Source: an uncultured Clostridia bacterium
Lineage (GTDB): Bacteria; Bacillota; Clostridia; Oscillospirales; CAG-272
Assembly: GCA_944393415.1 (NCBI GenBank)
Contig: CALYAD010000015.1
Location: forward strand, 1-50,561
DNA length: 50,561 bases
Direction of reading: 5' to 3'
Made by a program: the position numbers and the translations under genes. Under the pieces are notes generated by a model. That model saw nothing but the letters and a program-made list of their open reading frames with translations, was not told the origin of the DNA and searched no databases. Below, in pieces: positions 40,709 to 49,225 of this stretch; position 1 is the first letter of the stretch, and each line of letters begins with the position of its first letter.

Positions 40709-42460
40709 TTACACGTAATACTTCTCTTTTGCTGAGTACGTGGTGTGCAGCAGTTCATGAGCCTTGTGACCGCCGGCTTCTCCGAGATATTCAGCGTATA
40801 TTGCTTTGATCTCCGGATTCTCGTGGGATTTGCGGACAGCTTTACCCGCGTCCTCACTGTACAGAGCCTTCGCACGAATCGTCTTAAGATCGATGTATTG
40901 AAAGTCTTTAGAGGAAACTATGGGTTGTCCTCCGCCCGTAACGCATCCGCCCGGACAACACATTATCTCAATGAACGCATAATCTTTCTCTCCGCGTTTT
41001 ACCGCTTCGAGAACTTTCTTTGCATTAGCTGTACCGTGAGCCACCGCTACATTGATTTTGGTTCCGTCAAGGTCAATGGTTGCCTCTTTAACGCCGGTAG
41101 TTCCTCTGACTTCGGTAAAATCGACCTTTTCAAGGGTTTTTCCGGTCAGTATTTCGTATACCGAGCGAAGAGCGGCTTCCATAACGCCTCCGGTAGCACC
41201 GAATATATCGGCCGCTCCGGAAGACTCACCAAGCATTGAATCGAAAGACTCATCGGGAAGCTTAGCAAAATCGATACCCGCCTGCTTAATCATTCTGGCA
41301 AGCTCTCTGACCGTAATAACATAGTCTACATCTTTCATACCGTTTGAGGCAAGTTCAGGACGTGCAGCTTCGTACTTCTTTGCCGTACATGGCATTACGG
41401 ATACAACAACTATGGTACTCGGATCGATCCCCATTTTCTCGGCAAAGTATGACTTTACCATCGCGCCTTCCATCTCATGAGGAGACTTACAGCTTGAAAG
41501 ATTAGGGATGAATTCCGGGTAGAATTTCTCACAGTATGAGATCCAACCGGGTGAACAGGAGGTTATCATCGGGAGAACGGCGTTTTTATCTTTCAGACGA
41601 TTGATAAGCTCCGTCCCCTCTTCAACTATAGTAAGGTCCGCACCGAAATTGGTGTCGAAGACCCTGTTGAAGCCAAGTCTGCGGAGAGCCGCGGCAAGCT
41701 TGCCTGTCTGAGCAACACCCATAGGAAGACCGAATTCCTCACCTATGGAAGCTCTGACGGCAGGCGCCGGCTGTACAACGACGTATTTATCCGGGTCGTT
41801 TATGGCGTCCCAAACGTCGCTGATGTTCTCCTTTTCATGAAGCGCGCCCACAGGACACGCTACTATACACTGCCCGCAGTTTACGCAGGAGGTAGCGGCA
41901 AGAGTTCTGCCGTATATGGGACCTATCTGAGTTTTAAAGCCCCTTTTGGAAACGCCGATAGCGCCAATCTCCTGCACATTGTTACAGGCGGCGACGCAGC
42001 GGCGGCAATTGATACATTTTGAGTTGTCTCTTACGACAGAAGGTGATAATTCGTCATAAAGAGTTTCTTTTTTAGCTCCGTCATATGGATATTCCTTCAC
42101 TCCGTACTCATTACACAGAGCCTGCAGCTCACAGCTGCCGGAGCGTACGCAGGAGGTGCACTCCCTGTTATGTGAAGCAAGAAGCAGCTCCAGATTTATT
42201 CTGCGCTGTTTGCGAAGCTTTTCGGTGTTAGTGCGGACGACCATGCCGTCCGCGGCGGGCATTACGCATGCCGCGCACAGACCTCTTTGCTTCTCTATTT
42301 CCACAAGACAAAGGCGGCAGGCGCCTATCTGCTGGACATCCTTAAGATAGCACAGAGTCGGTATATTTATATGAGCGGCTCTTGCCGCCTCAAGAACGGT
42401 CGAGCCTTCCGGAACGGATACGCTTATACCGTCTATGGTTAATTCAATCATTTTATTCAT
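40709..42460 (-). CDS. hydA: [FeFe] hydrogenase catalytic subunit HydA/HndD type
   Basis: This 583-residue subunit begins with a [2Fe-2S] domain (Cys37, 48, 51, 62). The His-ligated [4Fe-4S] segment HNRECTSCVRSGSC (His97, Cys101, 104, 110) is next, then two [4Fe-4S] motifs (Cys149-159 and Cys192-202). The H-cluster domain has L1 TSCSPGW (300-306), L2 MPCTAKKYE (356-364) and L3 CCPGGCVTGGGQP (501-513). It reduces protons or oxidises hydrogen. With the NuoF- and NuoE-like partners it matches NAD(P)-linked, often electron-bifurcating, trimeric hydrogenases. It lies 20 bases after hydB. Confidence 0.95.
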   Translation of the reverse strand: MNKMIELTIDGISVSVPEGSTVLEAARAAHINIPTLCYLKDVQQIGACRLCLVEIEKQRGLCAACVMPAADGMVVRTNTEKLRKQRRINLELLLASHNRECTSCVRSGSCELQALCNEYGVKEYPYDGAKKETLYDELSPSVVRDNSKCINCRRCVAACNNVQEIGAIGVSKRGFKTQIGPIYGRTLAATSCVNCGQCIVACPVGALHEKENISDVWDAINDPDKYVVVQPAPAVRASIGEEFGLPMGVAQTGKLAAALRRLGFNRVFDTNFGADLTIVEEGTELINRLKDKNAVLPMITSCSPGWISYCEKFYPEFIPNLSSCKSPHEMEGAMVKSYFAEKMGIDPSTIVVVSVMPCTAKKYEAARPELASNGMKDVDYVITVRELARMIKQAGIDFAKLPDESFDSMLGESSGAADIFGATGGVMEAALRSVYEILTGKTLEKVDFTEVRGTTGVKEATIDLDGTKINVAVAHGTANAKKVLEAVKRGEKDYAFIEIMCCPGGCVTGGGQPIVSSKDFQYIDLKTIRAKALYSEDAGKAVRKSHENPEIKAIYAEYLGEAGGHKAHELLHTTYSAKEKYYV

Positions 42461-42480
42461 TACAGCTTTTTCCTCCCGGA

Positions 42481-44358
42481 TTACTTCTTGCTTATAGCGC
42501 CGAATTTACAGCTTGACAAGCATACGCCGCACTTTATGCATTTTGACTGGTCAATGACGTAAGGCTTTCTGATCTCGCCGCTTATGGCGCCGACAGGGCA
42601 CTTCTTTGAGCAAAGTGAGCAGCCTTTACATTTTTCCGGGTCAATGGTGATTTTAGCAAGCTTTTTACAGCAACCGGCGGGGCAACGCTTTTCGTAAACA
42701 TGAGCCTCATATTCGTCGCGGAAATAGCGTAATGTGGAAAGCACCGGGTTGGGCGCTGTTTGTCCGAGACCGCAAAGCGATGTTGTTTTTATTGTATTTG
42801 CAAGCTCCTCGAGTTTTTCAATGTCTCCATCCTCGCCCTTACCGTCTGTAATTTTTGTGAGGATCTCGAGCATTCTTTTAGTGCCTTCTCTGCAGGGAGT
42901 ACATTTTCCACAGGATTCGTCGACGGTAAATTCAAGGAAAAATTTTGCTATGTCGACCATACAGTTGTCTTCATCCATGACGATAAGTCCGCCGGATCCC
43001 ATCATAGATCCGATCGCAACCAATGAATCATAGTCAACCGGAGTGTCGAGATTGGAAGCTGGTATGCATCCGCCGGAGGGACCTCCTGTCTGCGCCGCCT
43101 TGAATCTCTTACCGCCCGGTATTCCGCCGCCGATATCGAAAATGATTTCTCTGACCGTAGTTCCCATCGGAACCTCGACAAGTCCCGTGTTCACTATCTT
43201 GCCTCCGAGCGCGAAAACTTTAGTGCCCTTCGACTTTTCCGTACCCATTCCGGCAAACCAATCGGCGCCTTTAAGTATGATCTGAGGTATATTTGCGTAT
43301 GTTTCGACGTTATTAAGTATTGTGGGTTTTCCGAAAACACCCTTGACCGCCGGGAACGGAGGACGCGGTCTTGGTTCTCCCCTCTTTCCTTCTATGGAAG
43401 TCATCAGCGCGGTCTCTTCACCGCAGACAAAAGCTCCGGCTCCGAGTCTTACGTCAAGATCAAAGGAAAAATCCGTGCCGAAAATATTTTTTCCGAGCAG
43501 TCCCTTCTCTCTCGCTTGATTTATAGCGATAGACAAACGCTTAACCGCTATAGGATACTCCGCGCGTACATATATGTATCCCTGATCCGCGCCAATAACA
43601 TAGGCGGCTATCGCCATCGCTTCAATTACAGAATGCGGATCCCCTTCAAGGACTGAGCGGTCCATAAATGCTCCGGGATCTCCCTCGTCGCCGTTGCAGC
43701 ATACGTATTTTTTGACCTTGCCCCTGTCTCCGGCGGCGAATTTCCATTTAAGTCCTGTCGGGAAACCGGCGCCTCCTCTTCCCCGAAGTCCCGATGCGAG
43801 CATTATATCGATTACCTGCTCGGGAGTATATTCAAATAAACATTTGGCAAGCGCCTGATATCCGTCAAATGCTATGTAATCCTCGATTTTTTCCGGGTCT
43901 ACTACTCCGCAGTTTCTCAGAGCCACACGGTTCTGCTTTTTATAGAACTGCATATCAAACAGCTTTTCTTTTACCTCGCCCGACGTCTTTTCGTGATAAA
44001 CAAGATCATCGATTATTTTGCCGCCGATAATATGCTCCTCGACTATTCTTTTGATGTTTTCCCGCTGGCATTGCGCATAGAAAACGCCTTCCGGATAAAC
44101 GATAACTATAGGTCCTAACTCGCAAAGTCCAAAACAGCCGGTCCGCACTACCTGCACTTTTTCGGTGAGACCGTGCGCCTCAAGCTGAGCGGTAAACTCA
44201 TCTATAAGCTTGCCGGAACCGGAGGAGGTACATCCCGTTCCGCCGCAGACAAGCACCTGACGTGTATATTTTGTTTCGTTTTCCACTTTATGTGTATGGC
44301 GCATACTGATCTGAGGCAGAGCAGCAGCCTGTATTTTTTTCAGTTCGTCTAACGTCAT
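42481..44358 (-). CDS. hydB: Hydrogenase diaphorase subunit HydB/HndC (NuoF-like)
   Basis: This 625-residue protein has an N-terminal thioredoxin-like [2Fe-2S] domain (VCGGTGCTSSGSG...RTGCFGLCELGP) and an NuoF core binding FMN and NAD (GLRGRGGAGFPTG, GGGIPGGKRF, ESCGKCTPCREG for a [4Fe-4S] cluster). A C-terminal two-cluster ferredoxin (CKGCSLCSKKCP, CIKCGVCLSSC) follows. It passes electrons between NAD(P)H, ferredoxin and HydA. The ATG lies in a hairpin-SD cassette at the end of repeat copy B. The last residues are 20 bases from hydA. Confidence 0.95.
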   Translation of the reverse strand: MTLDELKKIQAAALPQISMRHTHKVENETKYTRQVLVCGGTGCTSSGSGKLIDEFTAQLEAHGLTEKVQVVRTGCFGLCELGPIVIVYPEGVFYAQCQRENIKRIVEEHIIGGKIIDDLVYHEKTSGEVKEKLFDMQFYKKQNRVALRNCGVVDPEKIEDYIAFDGYQALAKCLFEYTPEQVIDIMLASGLRGRGGAGFPTGLKWKFAAGDRGKVKKYVCCNGDEGDPGAFMDRSVLEGDPHSVIEAMAIAAYVIGADQGYIYVRAEYPIAVKRLSIAINQAREKGLLGKNIFGTDFSFDLDVRLGAGAFVCGEETALMTSIEGKRGEPRPRPPFPAVKGVFGKPTILNNVETYANIPQIILKGADWFAGMGTEKSKGTKVFALGGKIVNTGLVEVPMGTTVREIIFDIGGGIPGGKRFKAAQTGGPSGGCIPASNLDTPVDYDSLVAIGSMMGSGGLIVMDEDNCMVDIAKFFLEFTVDESCGKCTPCREGTKRMLEILTKITDGKGEDGDIEKLEELANTIKTTSLCGLGQTAPNPVLSTLRYFRDEYEAHVYEKRCPAGCCKKLAKITIDPEKCKGCSLCSKKCPVGAISGEIRKPYVIDQSKCIKCGVCLSSCKFGAISKK

Positions 44359-44580
44359 TTTAATCTCCCATGCTGCCTTCAGGCAGCTAAAAAAACCGTT
44401 TTTAGGTTTTTAACCGTTTTTATCGGTTTCTATTTCTAGATATAAAAAATTTTCGTGTTTAGCTTAGGCAAAACAAAAAGCGTTCAGCTTTTTAGAAAAT
44501 TTATGCGTGAAAGCGGCCGCATTCTGACGCGATGTAATATATTTTTCACGCTAATCTCCATTCCGGCGCGGACGCGCCGG
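44359..44580 (-). repeat. Intergenic repeat copy B between hydC and hydB
   Basis: Minus-strand order: stem CCGGCGCG/CGCGCCGG (44563-44580), AATGGAGATTAGC, a GTG mini-ORF of 21 codons (44484-44549, KNILHRVRMR core), AT-rich sequence with AAAATTTTTTATATCTAG and ACGGTTAAAAACC, then stem GCTGCC/GGCAGC (44372-44387) and ATGGGAGATTAAA before the hydB ATG. It shares GATGTAATATATTTTTCACG plus CTAATC (44531-44556) and CTAAAAAAACCGTTT (44387-44401) exactly with copy A. Confidence 0.75.
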
Positions 44581-44659
44581 GTATATTTTATGAAATTACG
44601 TTTCCGACGCATATTCGGATTGTGCGTTACTTAAAAGCTTTATGTATTCCTGCGTTAAA

Positions 44660-45136
44660 TCAGTATTTGGCCAGAATATCTTTCACCATTGCCGGCGTAA
44701 GCTTACCGTACACATCCTCATTTATCGTCATTACAGGGGCAAGCCCACAGCACCCAAGACACCGTGTGTCCTGTATCGTAAATTTACCGTCCGCGGTAGT
44801 TTGGTTAGAGGTTATGCCAAGCTCCTTTTCAACCTCTGCCAGTACCGCCGCTCCGCCCTTTACATAACAGGCTGTTCCCTGACAAACACTGATCACGTTG
44901 TCTCCCTTCGGCTGAAGAGAAAACTGAGCGTAAAAAGTCGCGACTCCATACACCTCCGTGACCGGTATCCCCAAAGATTCGGCAATGAGCAGCTGATTTT
45001 CAAGTGACAGATATCCGAAAGACTCTTGAGCATACTGCATGATCGGCATCAGCGGACCCGGCATGTCCTTGTGCTCGGCAATAAACTCTTTCAGAGCCTT
45101 AGTCTTTTCGGCAATCTGTTCGGTAGTAAGTGCCAT
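44660..45136 (-). CDS. hydC: Hydrogenase subunit HydC/HndA (NuoE-like)
   Basis: This 158-residue thioredoxin-like [2Fe-2S] protein has ligands in CQGTACYVKG and CLGCCGLAP, the 4-Cys NuoE pattern. It conveys electrons in the diaphorase part of the complex. It is the first gene of the minus-strand operon. The ATG at 45136 is chosen for the AGGAGG about ten bases upstream. No HndB-type fourth subunit gene is present, which favours the trimeric HydABC layout. Confidence 0.94.
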   Translation of the reverse strand: MALTTEQIAEKTKALKEFIAEHKDMPGPLMPIMQYAQESFGYLSLENQLLIAESLGIPVTEVYGVATFYAQFSLQPKGDNVISVCQGTACYVKGGAAVLAEVEKELGITSNQTTADGKFTIQDTRCLGCCGLAPVMTINEDVYGKLTPAMVKDILAKY

Positions 45137-45189
45137 ACACTTATCCTCCTGCAACGAAATATGTAATGATGTTTGAAAACATTATTGCT

Positions 45190-45218
45190 ATTATAACACA
45201 TTTTATCTTCATTTTCAA
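45190..45218 (-). promoter_or_regulatory. Promoter of hydCBA
   Basis: On the minus strand TTGAAA (45213-45218) and TATAAT (45190-45195) are 17 bases apart, about 55 bases from the hydC start. Confidence 0.75.
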
Positions 45219-45565
45219 GAGTAGAATCTAAATTTAATATATATAACTCATTTAATTAACATTTTTTTTACCGATAGCAGGATAATTTTTGTTAAATATA
45301 AATTCTCAATAATATATGTAAACAATTAACCTGCATTTTATTGCTGAAACATGCACAAAATTCTATTGCGTATGATGTACCGTAATTTGATAACGTTAAA
45401 CGGCTGACTGTAAGCCCGCGTCGGAAAGTTATTATACACTATTTTTTTAGTTTTGTAAATAATCAAATTATACGATTTTTTAGTACTTTTTTTGTATATA
45501 TTCGCAATTTGAATTCAATATAAGCTGATATTGTATTCAGTTATTTTTTCATTTGTGCGTATGCT

Positions 45566-45595
45566 TTGACATTTTTTACATTTACGTCATATAAT
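45566..45595 (+). promoter_or_regulatory. Candidate cotJ operon promoter
   Basis: TTGACA (45566-45571) and TATAAT (45590-45595) are 18 bases apart. The overlapping CATATAAT also resembles a sigma-E -10 box, which would suit a mother-cell coat operon. The sequence 45219-45565 is AT-rich without a gene, and 45596-45775 is a leader with small hairpins. Confidence 0.45.
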
Positions 45596-45775
45596 TTCAT
45601 TAACGGAGGGCCGGAAAGCAAAGGGATAAATTTGAAACGTGACTTACCGATCAGAGGGGAAAGCTTCTTTGAGTCTGTGAGTTGCCTTCAAGGATTTTTA
45701 AAACAAAGGACGACCGGTCCTTCCGGAAAGTCAAGGAAAAAAACGCAAAGCCGCAAATGCGGCGGGAGGAAGCCA

Positions 45776-46090
45776 ATGAATTACAGAAACAATATGCGAA
45801 ACAGAAATGTACAGCAGCAAGGAAATCTCCGGAACAGAATCCAGGGAATAACATGTGACGACAGCTGTATAAGATTACCGGAGCAGCCGACCGCGAGACT
45901 TCACTGCGAGACCTGCGGTAACGTTAACGTTCCGGACGGCTATGTTTCTCTTGCGATGGTGTACCCGGTATCTCAGTGCTGGCGTATGATCACGGACGGC
46001 TGTGCCGGTCTCGAAAGAGGAACGATTTTTGACGAGCTTGATAAACCCTTTAAGGGAGACAAGTGCAGAAGAGGAGGAGCTTGCAGATGA
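45776..46090 (+). CDS. cotJA: Spore coat-associated protein CotJA
   Basis: This 104-residue protein has a C-terminal half that reads VSLAMVYPVSQCWRMITDGC...LERGTIFDELDKPF, the CotJA signature. The N-terminus is Asn/Arg-rich. It is made in the mother cell and enters the inner coat with CotJB and CotJC. The ATG at 45776 follows GGGAGG, directly after the hairpin GCCGC-AAAT-GCGGC (45750-45763). Confidence 0.9.
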   Translation: MNYRNNMRNRNVQQQGNLRNRIQGITCDDSCIRLPEQPTARLHCETCGNVNVPDGYVSLAMVYPVSQCWRMITDGCAGLERGTIFDELDKPFKGDKCRRGGACR

Positions 46091-46362
46091 ATGAAAACAA
46101 ACGCAGCCGCAGTGAGCTTCTCTGTGAGATACAGATTGCTACATTCGAGGCGATAGAAACAAACCTTTTTCTCGATACACACCCTTATAACGCGGAGGCG
46201 CTTGAGGCTCTGAGAAAATACGAGATAAAGAGAAACGAGGCAATAGCCGAATATGAAAACCTGTATGGACCTATAATGGCTTACGGCGCTCCGGGATGCG
46301 ATGAAAGCAGTTACCGCTGGGTGCTTGAGGCATTCCCATGGGAAATGGAGGACTGTGATTAA
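46087..46362 (+). CDS. cotJB: Spore coat protein CotJB
   Basis: This 91-residue protein matches CotJB: IQIATFEAIETNLFLDTHPYNAEALEAL...YENLYGP, and the terminal FPWEMED. Its ATG overlaps the cotJA stop (ATGA), with GGAGGAG upstream. It is required with CotJA for coat assembly of CotJC. Confidence 0.92.
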   Translation: MNENKRSRSELLCEIQIATFEAIETNLFLDTHPYNAEALEALRKYEIKRNEAIAEYENLYGPIMAYGAPGCDESSYRWVLEAFPWEMEDCD

Positions 46363-46363
46363 T

Positions 46364-46627
46364 ATGTGGATCTATCAGAAAACGCTTGAATACCCCGTTA
46401 AAATAAAAAACCCCAATCCTGCTCTCGCTAAGGTTATTATCAGCCAGCTCGGAGGACCGGACGGAGAGGCCGGCGCGGCGACACGGTATCTTTCTCAGCG
46501 CTATGGCATGCCTCATCGCGAGGTAGCCGGTATACTCACCGATGTGGGTAAAGAAGCCTCTGAAATGTTCCTTTCAGGCAACGACTTAGATTTATTGTCA
46601 GCGCTGTTGACAGCTACAACCGAATAG
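46364..46627 (+). pseudogene. cotJC: cotJC interrupted after about 64 codons by a serine-recombinase element
   Basis: The frame starts one base after the cotJB stop and matches the N-terminus of manganese-catalase-like CotJC (MWIYQKTLEYPVKIKNPNP...RYLSQRYGMPHREVAGILTDVGKEA). The family then continues with EEFAHLEMIAT and about 120 more residues bearing most metal ligands. Here similarity stops near residue 64 (about 46555), and 23 unrelated residues lead to a stop. The large serine recombinase ends at this junction. The split may be developmental, with excision restoring cotJC during sporulation, or permanent. The missing half is not in the window. Confidence 0.85.
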
Positions 46628-48204
46628 CTCCATCTAAACGGAAGTAAATTCAGATACACCTCAATATTTTCTTTATCATTGACCACGACCTTATCCAGAA
46701 TGTATTTATAAAACTCATCTTCATATGAGGCGCCGCCGATAATCTCTTTTATTGCTTCTGTGATCACGTTTATCAGCTCCTGCCGCTGCCTGCTAATAAT
46801 CCGCTCTTTATCAATACTGTCAATGTAAGCTCGGAGTCCGGCGATTTCGGCATCACACTTTGACCGCGCGGCTTTGAATTCTTCTTTGGTTATATTTCCG
46901 GACATATAAATATCTATCAATCTTGTTTTTTTATCTTCAAGGCTGTTTATACGGACTTCCGCTTTTTCACCGTCGCCTCCCACCGTATCCGTTGATATTA
47001 CGGATTTTATAACAGATACCAGTTCTCCTGTGAGCTTTTCGGCGTTAAATTTCAGACTTCTGACGACAAGCTGCATAATACGCACAACGTCTTCATTCCG
47101 TATACTCAGTCCGGTACACCCTACCTTATTCCCTGCCTTGTCGATATGCGGTCCGCCGTATTTTGCGGCTTTCTGACAGCGCCACGATTTATAACGGCTT
47201 CCGTCCTTGCGTGTCTTATACCTTGCGACATAACCTGAGCCGCAGCAGCCGCATTTGATCTTTCCTGAAAAAGGATAGCGGTTACTGTGCTTGACTTTTC
47301 CCAGCTGTGAGAGCGATCTTGAATCCAGAATACGGTTTGCTTTATCAAACAGCTCTCGGGATATTATCGGGGCATGGTGATCTTTAATTACAATAAACTC
47401 CTCCTGTCCGCGGTTATATTTCTTTTCATGAGAAAGAAAATCCGGAGTATAGGTTTTTTTCTGCACCAGATCGCCGCAGTATTTTTCGTTTCGGATTATG
47501 CGGAGAATAACTGTGTTCTGCCATTCCTTATTATTTAACGGGGTAATTCCCTCTTCGCCAAGCTCGCGCGCGATAACGTGAGTACCCTTTCCCTCGTTTA
47601 CAAATTTATGGAATATCAGGCGTACCACCCTCGCTCCCTCCTCATTTATGTACATTTTACCGTCTTTTACATCGTATCCGAGCATACTTCTGCCGAATAC
47701 GACACCCTGCTCCATCTGCCGTTTCTGTCCCCATTTAACGCGCTCGGAGGTCTTGCGGCTTTCCTCCTGAGCAATTGAGGACATGATTGCAAGACGAAGC
47801 TCGGCGTCTCCATCCAATGTATTTATATTATCATTCATAAAAATAACGCCGACGCCGTGCTTCTTTAATTCTCGTGTATAATATATACTGTCAAGGGTAT
47901 TTCTCGCAAATCGTGATATTTCTTTTGTGATTATAAGGTCAAATTCCCCTTTTTCGGCGCACTCTATCATGCGGTTGAATTCCCTGCGTTTTTTCGTGTT
48001 CGTGCCTGATATCCCCTCGTCTGCAAAAACCTCAAAAAGCTCCCAATTGGGATGGCTTTCAATATATTGTCTGAAATAACGCTGTTGACTTTCAAAGGAA
48101 TTAGCCTGATCTTCATTATCCGTTGAAACACGGCAATACGCGGCGACTCGCTTTTTATTATCAACAAAATTCCGAGCTTGATTAAGGCGTTCATATTTAT
48201 TCAT
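46513..48204 (-). CDS. Large serine recombinase
   Basis: This 563-residue protein has a resolvase-type catalytic domain (VAAYCRVSTDNEDQ, nucleophile Ser27; ITKEISRFARNT; ESRKTSERVKWG). A recombinase domain (about 175-290), a zinc ribbon (CGCCGSGY...CQ...GCTG) and a coiled coil (about 410-470) follow. Such enzymes integrate and excise elements unidirectionally at short att sites. The 3' end crosses the presumed att junction, so the last roughly 15 codons are read from antisense cotJC DNA. GGGAG precedes the ATG. It is the likely recombinase for the cotJC insertion. Confidence 0.95.
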   Translation of the reverse strand: MNKYERLNQARNFVDNKKRVAAYCRVSTDNEDQANSFESQQRYFRQYIESHPNWELFEVFADEGISGTNTKKRREFNRMIECAEKGEFDLIITKEISRFARNTLDSIYYTRELKKHGVGVIFMNDNINTLDGDAELRLAIMSSIAQEESRKTSERVKWGQKRQMEQGVVFGRSMLGYDVKDGKMYINEEGARVVRLIFHKFVNEGKGTHVIARELGEEGITPLNNKEWQNTVILRIIRNEKYCGDLVQKKTYTPDFLSHEKKYNRGQEEFIVIKDHHAPIISRELFDKANRILDSRSLSQLGKVKHSNRYPFSGKIKCGCCGSGYVARYKTRKDGSRYKSWRCQKAAKYGGPHIDKAGNKVGCTGLSIRNEDVVRIMQLVVRSLKFNAEKLTGELVSVIKSVISTDTVGGDGEKAEVRINSLEDKKTRLIDIYMSGNITKEEFKAARSKCDAEIAGLRAYIDSIDKERIISRQRQELINVITEAIKEIIGGASYEDEFYKYILDKVVVNDKENIEVYLNLLPFRWSYSVVAVNSADNKSKSLPERNISEASLPTSVSIPATSR

Positions 48205-48340
48205 TCGATCGCTCCCTTCTCTTTTTATCCGGCACTTTATATATTATAAAAAAGCAATATAAAATGTGATAAAACTTTTATTTTATCCGGTGTATCCTTC
48301 CAAAAGAAAAGCGAGAGGGTTTCCAAATTGATTAAAAAGG

Positions 48341-48535
48341 TCAGTGTTTACTTTTTTGACTGTATTGATTTTCAAGCGCAATAAAACATTGCTCTCGCTG
48401 CGATGGCGTCAGCAGCTGTCGCTGCTCCAAAGAAATAATTATTGATTTTTTAAAATTCAGAAAAAAGGCCGCGTTTTCCCGTTCATCAATTACCGGTAAA
48501 GGATCTCCCATGTATACAAACTCTCTTTGCTTCAT
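48341..48535 (-). CDS. Small protein upstream of the serine recombinase
   Basis: This 64-residue protein (MKQREFVYMGDPLPVIDE...) ends with a short helical LLTPSQREQCFIALENQY motif, reminiscent of SHOCT-like oligomerisation tails. The ATG at 48535 has GGAG nine bases upstream. It lies in the same direction as the recombinase, 136 bases before it, and may be a directionality or regulatory factor. No family is assigned. Confidence 0.6.
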   Translation of the reverse strand: MKQREFVYMGDPLPVIDERENAAFFLNFKKSIIISLEQRQLLTPSQREQCFIALENQYSQKSKH

Positions 48536-48700
48536 ATGTAATAACTCCATATTTACGGGATTTTATTATTATAATATGCCGGTTATTATCATATGTGATT
48601 TCTGCCTGCCGCGGTCGTTCGTTATTAATGTATGAAAAATTCTCACGCTTTTGAAAAAGCTTGGCGAAGCATCATCGCGCCCACTATAAAATAAAAAGGT

Positions 48701-48739
48701 AAAATCCTCAGCTTTAATAACTCTCAAGCTGAGGATTTT
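48701..48739 (-). terminator. Terminator after the CYTH gene
   Basis: AAAATCCTCAGCTT (48701-48714) and AAGCTGAGGATTTT (48726-48739) form a 14-base stem with A/T-rich flanks, able to work in both directions. Confidence 0.8.
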
Positions 48740-48769
48740 ACAATAAAACGATTCATTATATAATAAAAA

Positions 48770-49225
48770 TTAAGGCGCGCCGTATAACGCGAGATATTTA
48801 TTGTTATACGCTTTTTCTCCGGTTACTTCTCTGTCAAACCACTTAGGCGGTATAAAATGAATTGCTTCATCTATTGTTCGAAATTCCACCTCAGCGGTTA
48901 TCAGAGGAGCAAGCGGTTTTGAATACACATCTACCTCCGCCATCAATTTATCGCTTAGCTCAACATAATATCTTTCCTTTTTTATAATTATCCCAATCGC
49001 TTTCTTCAGCAATGAATTGAAATTTTCCGCGTTTAATTTATATTCCTTTTCTTCTCTTACAATATCTCCCTCAGACTTTTCGGTACGATAATATGTATTA
49101 TCGATTTTTCTTATCCGGATTTCCGGGTTAATTGATATATACGCTTGTATAATCCTTGACTTATTTACATATTTAGGGATATAGCAAATATCTCTTATTA
49201 AGTATTTACGTTCAATTTCTTTCAT
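48770..49225 (-). CDS. CYTH domain protein
   Basis: This 151-residue protein has the N-terminal ExExK motif (EIERK, residues 3-7) and alternating charged strands (RIRKID, EKEYKL, KKERYYVEL, AEVDVY, AEVEF) of the CYTH beta tunnel. Family members hydrolyse tripolyphosphate or other triphosphates with divalent metals; class IV adenylate cyclases are relatives. A triphosphatase is most likely. Confidence 0.88.
   Translation of the reverse strand: MKEIERKYLIRDICYIPKYVNKSRIIQAYISINPEIRIRKIDNTYYRTEKSEGDIVREEKEYKLNAENFNSLLKKAIGIIIKKERYYVELSDKLMAEVDVYSKPLAPLITAEVEFRTIDEAIHFIPPKWFDREVTGEKAYNNKYLALYGAP

Noticed and set aside
42481..45136. Respiratory complex I genes nuoE/nuoF
   Set aside because: The fused ferredoxin and thioredoxin-like domains and the adjacent H-cluster protein identify a hydrogenase complex, not complex I.
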